Shown piece by piece: positions 39,219 to 44,416 of a DNA stretch of 44,416 nucleotides. The notes under the pieces were generated by a model. It did no database searches. It was given only the letters and a program-made list of their open reading frames with translations, and was not told the origin of the DNA. The position numbers and the translations under genes are program-made. Positions within the stretch are counted from its first letter, which is position 1. Every line of letters starts with the position of its first letter. The stretch comes from Microbacteriaceae bacterium PS02068 (GTDB lineage Bacteria > Actinomycetota > Actinomycetes > Actinomycetales > Microbacteriaceae), in assembly GCA_029959325.1 (NCBI GenBank), contig JASCPF010000022.1, positions 1-44,416 on the forward strand, given 5' to 3'.

Positions 39219-40585
39219 CAGGGCGAGGAACAGCGCTCGGCGACACCCGTCTGACCCGCACCCTGGGTGGTGCTCTCACGGGGGAGCGCACGGAGGTCAC
39301 CTCGGCGCGCAGTCGCGCGATCGTCGGGGCCGCCATCCGGGCGACACGGGCATGGTCGCTCACGCGCGCCGGTCTCACCGCCGCGTGGGCGTGGAGCCGC
39401 CGCACCGTCCGGCCCGCGGGAGTCCTCGCCCTCGTCGCAGCCACGCTCGGTCTCGCCGCCGGGCTCATGTTCGGCTGGGTCGAGGCGCTCGTCGCCGGCG
39501 TTGCCGCACTGCTCCTGCTCACCCTCAGCGTGCCGTTCCTCTTCCAGGCGCGGTCGTACGAGGTCGACCTCTCGCTTCTCCACGAGCGCATCGTCGCCGG
39601 CTCGGGCGCTCGAGCCACCGTGACCGTGCGCAACACCGGCACTCGGATCGCGCTACCCGGTCGCATCGACGTGCCGGTGGGTGCCGGGCTCGTCGAGTTC
39701 GGCGTGCCGCTGCTGCGTGGCGGCGCGTCGTCCGCACAGCTTCTCGAGCTTCCTCCCCAGCCGCGAGGCATCGTGCGCATCGGCCCGGCGACCACGGTGC
39801 GCTCCGATCCCATCGGACTGCTGCGACGCGAGCACGCGTTCGACGACGCGCATCACCTCTACGTGCATCCGCGCACCGTACCGGTGCCGTCGGCGAGCGC
39901 CGGACTGATCCGCGATCTCGACGGCAGCCCGACGACGCGGCTCGTCGATGCCGACATGTCCTTCCACGCGATCCGCGAATACGCGCCCGGCGACTCGCGG
40001 CGGCAGGTGCACTGGAAGTCGACCGCCAAGACCGGCCGCCTCATGGTCCGGCAGTACGAGGAGTCGCGACGCTCGCGCATGGCTGTCGTTCTCGGTCTCG
40101 CCGCGGCGGAGTACGGCTCAGACTCCGAGTTCGAGGTCGCCGTGAGTGCTGCGGCCTCTCTCGCCGTCCGCGCCGTGCACGACGCGCGCGACCTCGACAT
40201 CGTCGTCGGTGCCGAGATCCCGCGCGTCGTCCGCGGCCGGCTGCGGGCGATCCGACACATCCCGACCGCCTCACCGCGCGTGGTGCTCGACGGGTTCAGC
40301 GGCGTCGATCGTCTCGCGAACACGATGGCGTTCACCGACGTGTGCCGTCTCGCCTCTGAAGCGAACGAACGCCTCTCGATCGCGGTGATGATCACCGGTT
40401 CGCACGTCGGCATCGCCAAGCTTCGGCAGGCGGCGCTGGCGTACCCGGCAGATGCCGCGACGATCGCGATCGTGTGCGACGAGCGCGCCCACCCGCGCAC
40501 CCAGGTGCTCGGGGGTCTCACGGTGATCACGGTGGGCACCCTCGAAGACCTCACCGGTCTGCTGCTGCGGGGGGCGGCGTCGTGA
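39215..40585 (+). CDS. DUF58 membrane protein
   Basis: The 456-residue protein starts at a GTG that overlaps the moxR stop. A basic N-terminus is followed by two close hydrophobic helices (~66-106: VLALVAATLGLAAGLMFGW and LVAGVAALLLLTLSVPFLF). A beta domain comes next, and then the DUF58 signature IREYAPGDSRRQVHWKSTAK near residue 252 with MVRQYEES. The C-terminal part is predicted to adopt a von Willebrand factor A-like fold. DUF58 proteins are the usual clients of MoxR ATPases. Ser/Thr or metal-site function cannot be assigned. The following gene overlaps as GTGA. Confidence 0.93.
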   Translation: MTGRGTALGDTRLTRTLGGALTGERTEVTSARSRAIVGAAIRATRAWSLTRAGLTAAWAWSRRTVRPAGVLALVAATLGLAAGLMFGWVEALVAGVAALLLLTLSVPFLFQARSYEVDLSLLHERIVAGSGARATVTVRNTGTRIALPGRIDVPVGAGLVEFGVPLLRGGASSAQLLELPPQPRGIVRIGPATTVRSDPIGLLRREHAFDDAHHLYVHPRTVPVPSASAGLIRDLDGSPTTRLVDADMSFHAIREYAPGDSRRQVHWKSTAKTGRLMVRQYEESRRSRMAVVLGLAAAEYGSDSEFEVAVSAAASLAVRAVHDARDLDIVVGAEIPRVVRGRLRAIRHIPTASPRVVLDGFSGVDRLANTMAFTDVCRLASEANERLSIAVMITGSHVGIAKLRQAALAYPADAATIAIVCDERAHPRTQVLGGLTVITVGTLEDLTGLLLRGAAS

Positions 40586-43038
40586 GCCGGTACGTCGCAG
40601 GATCGCTGTACGTCGCTGTCACCGTCGCGCTGGCCGCGGTCGCCGCGTGGCCGATCTACCAGTCCGGGGCCTTCCTCCTGCTCGTCGTCGTCTCCGCCGC
40701 GCTCGCCGCCGCGATCGCCGCGTTCGTGCGGTGGCGCCGTGCCGGCGGATGGATGGCGTCGGGCCTGCTCGCGGCCGCCGTCCTGGTGGTCGGCGTGCCG
40801 CTCGCCGTGCCGACGCGGATGAGCGACCCGGCATCGTTCGTCCGAGGGCTCGGTGAGCTGGGGGCGGGCATCGTCGTCGGGTGGAAGGACCTGTTGACCG
40901 TCGATCTGCCGGTGGGGTCGTATCGCAACCTGCTCGTCCCGGCGCTGATCGTCTTCCTCGCCGGCACGTGTGCGGCGCTCCTGCTGTCGTGGCGCGACGA
41001 TGCGGCCGCCACGGTGGCCGTTCCGGTGTCGATCGCGATGACCGGCTTCGGTCTGCTGTTCGGTAACACCGTGGTCAGTGCACCGATCGCACTCGGCGCG
41101 CTGACGCTCTACGCGCCCGTCGAGACCGTCGTGGGGCTCGGAACGCTCGCCACGGGCGTGCTCTGGCTGTCGTGGCGCAGTCGCGAGGCGCGTGCGCGCG
41201 CGCTGCGGCAGGCGGCGCTCTCGAGCGGTGTGCGCATCCGCCGCGGAAGTGGGCGCGACGCACGTCGCCTCGGGCTCGGGTTCGCGATGGTCGCCTTCGC
41301 CACGGTCGTCGCACTCGCGGTGCCGGCGGCGGCCATGTCTGCGGAGCGCACGGTGCTGCGCCAGGCGACGGGCCCACGCATGGAGATCTCGCGCTCGGTC
41401 AGCCCGCTGTCGGCGTACCGCGCGATGTTCACCGATGCGGAGTACGGCCAGGTGCTGTTCCGCGTGGCCGGGGCCCGCCTGCCCGAGCGCATCCGCCTGG
41501 CCGTGCTCGACGACTACGACGGCGCCGTCTACCGCACGGGAACGGGCCCCGATGCGACGAGCTTCGTGCGGCTGGCATCCGGTCGTCCCCTGTCGGCGGG
41601 GGTTCCTCTCGACGTCGAGGTCACCGTGGGGGGACTCGACGGAATCTGGATGCCGTCTGCCGGCACTCTCGCATCGGTGTCGTTCTCGGGATCGCGCGCC
41701 GCGGCTCTCGCCGACGGCTTCTACGTCAACGACGACCTCGAGGCCGCCGTGCAGACCGCCGGGTGGCGACAGGGCGACACGTATCGCCTGGAGGGGGCCG
41801 CGCCCGACGCGCGCCCGCTGGGCGAGGTCACCGCCCCCGGCGGCGGCGGCGCCGCGGACGGCGCTCCAGAGGTACCGGCGAGCCTGCGCACGTGGATGCA
41901 GGAGCACGTCGCAGGAACGGGCGGAGCCGCCCTCGAAGGGCTTGTGACGCTGCTGCGCGAACGCGGCTACCTCAGTCATTCCCTGACCGACGCGCAGACC
42001 GCATGGATGTCCGACGCGGGCGTCGACACGTTCGTGCCCAGCGCCGCCGGGCATTCCCTGTCGCGCATCGACCAGCTGTTCACCGCCCTGCTCGAGCGCG
42101 AGCAGGATCCGCGCGCGACGGCGTCGGGCAACTTCGTGGCGGCCATCGGCGATGACGAGCAGTTCTCCGTCGCCGTCGCTCTGATGGCGCGCGAGCTGGG
42201 CTTCCCTGCGCGCGTCGTGGTCGGTGCGCGGACCTCGGCGGCGGATCCCTCGCTCAGCGTGTGCCAGACGGGCACCTGCCTCGCCGACGACCTCTCTGCG
42301 TGGGTCGAGGTGCGCAGCTCTGCGGGGCAGTGGATCCCCGTCGACGTGACGCCGCAGCGATCGCAGGCGCCGAGCCGTGAGGTCACGGCCCAGCCCGACC
42401 CGACGATCGGCACCGAGGTTCGCCCCGACGTCGTCGACGAGGTCGAGCCGCCCCACCCCGCGCAGGAAGACAACCCGTCGAGCGTCGATCGCCCGGACGC
42501 CGTCGATCTCGCCTGGCTGTGGGCGACGCTCCGCATCGGCGGCCTGGCCCTCGGCGCCGCGGCGATCGTGCTCGGTCCGTTCCTCCTCGTCGTGACCGCC
42601 AAGGCACTCCGCCGCCGCGCGCGCCGCACGGCGGCGGCTCCCGCTGACCGCATCGCCGGCGGCTGGGAGGAGTACCTCGACGCCGCGGCGGACGCCGGTC
42701 GCCGGGGGCACGCGGTCGGAACTCGCGTCGAGATCGCCGCCGCGCTCGACATGCCCGCCGCGGACGGTCTTGCCCGCAGCGCCGACGAGGCCGTCTTCTC
42801 ATCGGTGGCGACGAGCGAGGAGGAGGCGGGCGAGTTCTGGCACATCGTCGATGCCGAGCGGCGCGAGTTCGCCCAGACACGGTGGCAGCGCCTGCGCGCC
42901 GCGGTGTCTGTGCGATCATTCGTCCCCGGGGGGTTGCGCCGATCCCTGATCCGTCGCGGTAGCCTGTCTCGCACCGGAAACCCGTCCCGCACCGGAAAGG
43001 GGGGCCGCGCGCGCACCGGCGCGCGGCATACCGCATGA
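40582..43038 (+). CDS. Transglutaminase-like membrane protein lacking catalytic Cys and His
   Basis: The GTG at 40582 overlaps the DUF58 stop; the product has 818 residues. About six helices fill the first ~270 residues, then a large outer region (~270-640), one further helix (IGGLALGAAAIVLGPFLLVV) and a ~160-residue cytoplasmic tail. The outer region contains a transglutaminase-core segment, but the usual GDCEQ Cys is replaced by Asp in GDDEQFSVAVALMARELGFP (D525), and the HAW His is replaced by Ser in DLSAWVEV (S572). The Asp of the VDVTP strand (D588) is kept. The fold therefore seems retained without the Cys-His pair needed for transamidation or proteolysis. It may be a binding or scaffold domain. 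It corresponds to the tgm gene of PFNA-type clusters. Confidence 0.9.
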   Translation: MSRYVAGSLYVAVTVALAAVAAWPIYQSGAFLLLVVVSAALAAAIAAFVRWRRAGGWMASGLLAAAVLVVGVPLAVPTRMSDPASFVRGLGELGAGIVVGWKDLLTVDLPVGSYRNLLVPALIVFLAGTCAALLLSWRDDAAATVAVPVSIAMTGFGLLFGNTVVSAPIALGALTLYAPVETVVGLGTLATGVLWLSWRSREARARALRQAALSSGVRIRRGSGRDARRLGLGFAMVAFATVVALAVPAAAMSAERTVLRQATGPRMEISRSVSPLSAYRAMFTDAEYGQVLFRVAGARLPERIRLAVLDDYDGAVYRTGTGPDATSFVRLASGRPLSAGVPLDVEVTVGGLDGIWMPSAGTLASVSFSGSRAAALADGFYVNDDLEAAVQTAGWRQGDTYRLEGAAPDARPLGEVTAPGGGGAADGAPEVPASLRTWMQEHVAGTGGAALEGLVTLLRERGYLSHSLTDAQTAWMSDAGVDTFVPSAAGHSLSRIDQLFTALLEREQDPRATASGNFVAAIGDDEQFSVAVALMARELGFPARVVVGARTSAADPSLSVCQTGTCLADDLSAWVEVRSSAGQWIPVDVTPQRSQAPSREVTAQPDPTIGTEVRPDVVDEVEPPHPAQEDNPSSVDRPDAVDLAWLWATLRIGGLALGAAAIVLGPFLLVVTAKALRRRARRTAAAPADRIAGGWEEYLDAAADAGRRGHAVGTRVEIAAALDMPAADGLARSADEAVFSSVATSEEEAGEFWHIVDAERREFAQTRWQRLRAAVSVRSFVPGGLRRSLIRRGSLSRTGNPSRTGKGGRARTGARHTA

Positions 43039-44416
43039 GCACACCCGCCGACGATTCCCTGGTCGCCCTCATAGGGCTGCTCTCGTTCGTTCTGACCGTC
43101 GCGCTGTACGTCTGGTCGGCGCTCGCGTTGTCGGCGATGTTCCGGAAGATGGGTGAAGAAGCCTGGAAGGGCTGGGTGCCCCTCCTCAACACGGCGACCG
43201 TGCTCAAGTGGGGTGGCTTCAGTCCGTGGCTGGTCCTTCTGAGCTTCGTGCCCATCGTCCAGATCGCCGTGTTCGTGCTGCTGGTGATCTCGGCGCACCG
43301 GATCAATCCGGGGTTCGGCTACGGCTCGGGGATGACGGTTCTCGCCGCGCTGCTGTTCGTCGTGTGGGCGAGCATCCTCGGCTTCGGCCCCGCGCGCTGG
43401 CTCGGAGCGCGGGCGAGCGCACGGCCTGCTCGCCCCACTGCGGCGGCGCCGGCCGAGGCATCCTCCCGTCCTCCTGCTGCGCGCGTGATCGCCTCGAGCG
43501 TGACGCCCGGCGTCGCGCCCGGGCAGGAGATTCCGCCGATGCCGCCGGTTCCGGAGGCACCGAGGGCAGTGCAGGATGCCCCGTCGCAGCCGGCCCACGA
43601 TCCGGCCGCCGACGGGACGGCGGCGTTCGCTCCGCCGTCGATCGCTGCGAGCGGATGGACGCCGCCCGAGACCACTCCGCGCCTCAGCTCGGCGGCGCCG
43701 ACGACACCACCGCCGGTCGGCGCGCCGACGACGGGTGTTCCCTCCGCCTACGACGGCCCCGCGTCACGCCCCGCCCCGCCCTCATTCCCCGCCCCGCCCG
43801 CGTTCCCCGCTCCGTCCGCGTTCCCCGCTCCGTCCGCGCCGACGGGCGACGTGGCGTCCTCGATCGGCGATCCCGATCAGAGTCAGCTCGGCGCCGCCGG
43901 CGTGACTCCGGCTCCGCTGCGTGGCCGCCCGCCGCTGCCGCCGGCCGAAGGCGACGCAGCGTGGCCGTCCGAGATCGATGACGTCTCCGCCATCCACCCA
44001 TCGCCCTACCCGCCGAGCTCGGCCGCCGGTCGCCCCTACGTCGCGCCGCCGGTGAGCGAAGATCCGGGTCCGATCGCGTTCGTGCCCGGCCGACGAACCG
44101 GAGGCAGCGCTCCGCAGGCATCCGCCGCCGTCACCCGCGTGCCCGCCGCATCCGCTGCAGAGCCGACCTACCCGCCGCCGACTCCGGCGGCCGGCGTGAC
44201 CGCCGTCGAGACGGGTCCGCCCCTCGCCCGTCCCGCGCGGTCGCGCAGCACCTTCGACGCCGACGATCTCGACGCCTTCCCGGAGCTCTCGGGCGAGGTC
44301 TCCGCCGTCGTCGGGTCGCCCAGCGCCGGCGCGCCGCGCGCCGCGGTCGCCGCCGTCTCCGCGCAGCATCGTCGCGCTGAGCACGGCGACGACGTCCGCG
44401 CCGTGCCCGTCCAGCC
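43035..44416 (+). CDS. Membrane protein with long Pro/Ala-rich tail, 3' end beyond window
   Basis: The ATG overlaps the previous stop (ATGA), and the frame stays open to the window end (at least 460 residues). The first ~130 residues form a four-helix membrane domain (LLSFVLTVALYVWSALALSAMF, a GWVPLLNTATVLKWGGF loop, LLSFVPIVQIAVFVLLVIS and LAALLFVVWASILGF). It resembles the DUF5684 type often called a large exoprotein or signal-peptidase-like membrane domain. Residue ~135 onward is a low-complexity Pro/Ala/Ser/Thr linker that should lie in the cytoplasm. In similar clusters such proteins end in a forkhead-associated (FHA) domain that reads kinase-made phosphothreonine; that end would be outside the window, so this is a prediction. 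Confidence 0.82.
   Translation, partial: MSTPADDSLVALIGLLSFVLTVALYVWSALALSAMFRKMGEEAWKGWVPLLNTATVLKWGGFSPWLVLLSFVPIVQIAVFVLLVISAHRINPGFGYGSGMTVLAALLFVVWASILGFGPARWLGARASARPARPTAAAPAEASSRPPAARVIASSVTPGVAPGQEIPPMPPVPEAPRAVQDAPSQPAHDPAADGTAAFAPPSIAASGWTPPETTPRLSSAAPTTPPPVGAPTTGVPSAYDGPASRPAPPSFPAPPAFPAPSAFPAPSAPTGDVASSIGDPDQSQLGAAGVTPAPLRGRPPLPPAEGDAAWPSEIDDVSAIHPSPYPPSSAAGRPYVAPPVSEDPGPIAFVPGRRTGGSAPQASAAVTRVPAASAAEPTYPPPTPAAGVTAVETGPPLARPARSRSTFDADDLDAFPELSGEVSAVVGSPSAGAPRAAVAAVSAQHRRAEHGDDVRAVPVQ
43783..43836 (+). repeat. Three tandem 18-bp units in the Pro/Ala-rich linker
   Basis: Units at 43783-43800, 43801-43818 and 43819-43836 encode (S/A)FPAP(P/S). The last two are identical (GCGTTCCCCGCTCCGTCC) and the first differs at a few bases. 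The array sits in the linker of the 43035 gene and may change length by slippage. Confidence 0.85.

Noticed and set aside
39859..42711. 950-codon minus-strand open frame opposite DUF58 and the transglutaminase-like gene
   Set aside because: Low-complexity Arg/Gly/Ala sequence, no motif, fully antisense to two well-supported genes.

Overview
This is a high-GC actinobacterial chromosome segment. Codon use, the frequent gatgcc/gcatcc words, the TTG-started rpoB and the gene content suggest Microbacteriaceae, most likely Microbacterium; this is an inference, not a database result. No tRNA, rRNA, CRISPR array, insertion sequence or phage gene is visible.

Region 1 (1-1428) is the 3' part of a fused 5-oxoprolinase PxpB-PxpC gene. 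It converges, with only 4 nt between stop codons, on region 2.

Region 2 (1433-19365) is a glycan-utilisation locus. A leftward, translationally coupled operon encodes a LacI-family repressor, a GH78 alpha-L-rhamnosidase and a GH38 alpha-mannosidase. A rightward operon encodes a sugar-binding lipoprotein, two ABC permeases, a 1683-residue secreted multi-domain clan GH-A hydrolase, a GH36 alpha-galactosidase and a CE7 acetyl esterase. The divergent gap carries a palindrome overlapping a predicted promoter. Only the giant hydrolase and the binding protein carry export signals. The model is therefore outside depolymerisation, import of oligosaccharides, and trimming and deacetylation inside. No transport ATPase is present, so a shared MsmK/UgpC-type ATPase elsewhere is implied.

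Region 3 (19366-27207) is rpoB-rpoC with a clear sigma70-type promoter, a roughly 160-nt leader and a strong terminator. Two copies of a 22-bp dispersed repeat lie in opposite orientation on either side of rpoC.

Region 4 (27254-30378) holds small uncharacterised envelope genes: an anchored protein, a 51-residue highly charged protein on the minus strand, a lipoprotein and two multi-pass membrane proteins.

Region 5 (30433-44416, continuing past the window) is a kinase-centred cluster. It encodes an uncharacterised protein, a Ser/Thr kinase with a C-terminal membrane anchor, a 1979-residue anchored ectodomain protein with Ig/cadherin-like and fibronectin-like modules, a MoxR AAA+ ATPase, a DUF58 protein, a transglutaminase-like membrane protein that lacks the catalytic Cys and His, and a truncated membrane protein with a long Pro/Ala-rich tail. 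Most junctions overlap by 1-4 nt. The layout resembles the PFNA cluster (kinase, fn3, AAA-ATPase, DUF58, transglutaminase) described in bifidobacteria. It is the best candidate here for an incompletely described system.
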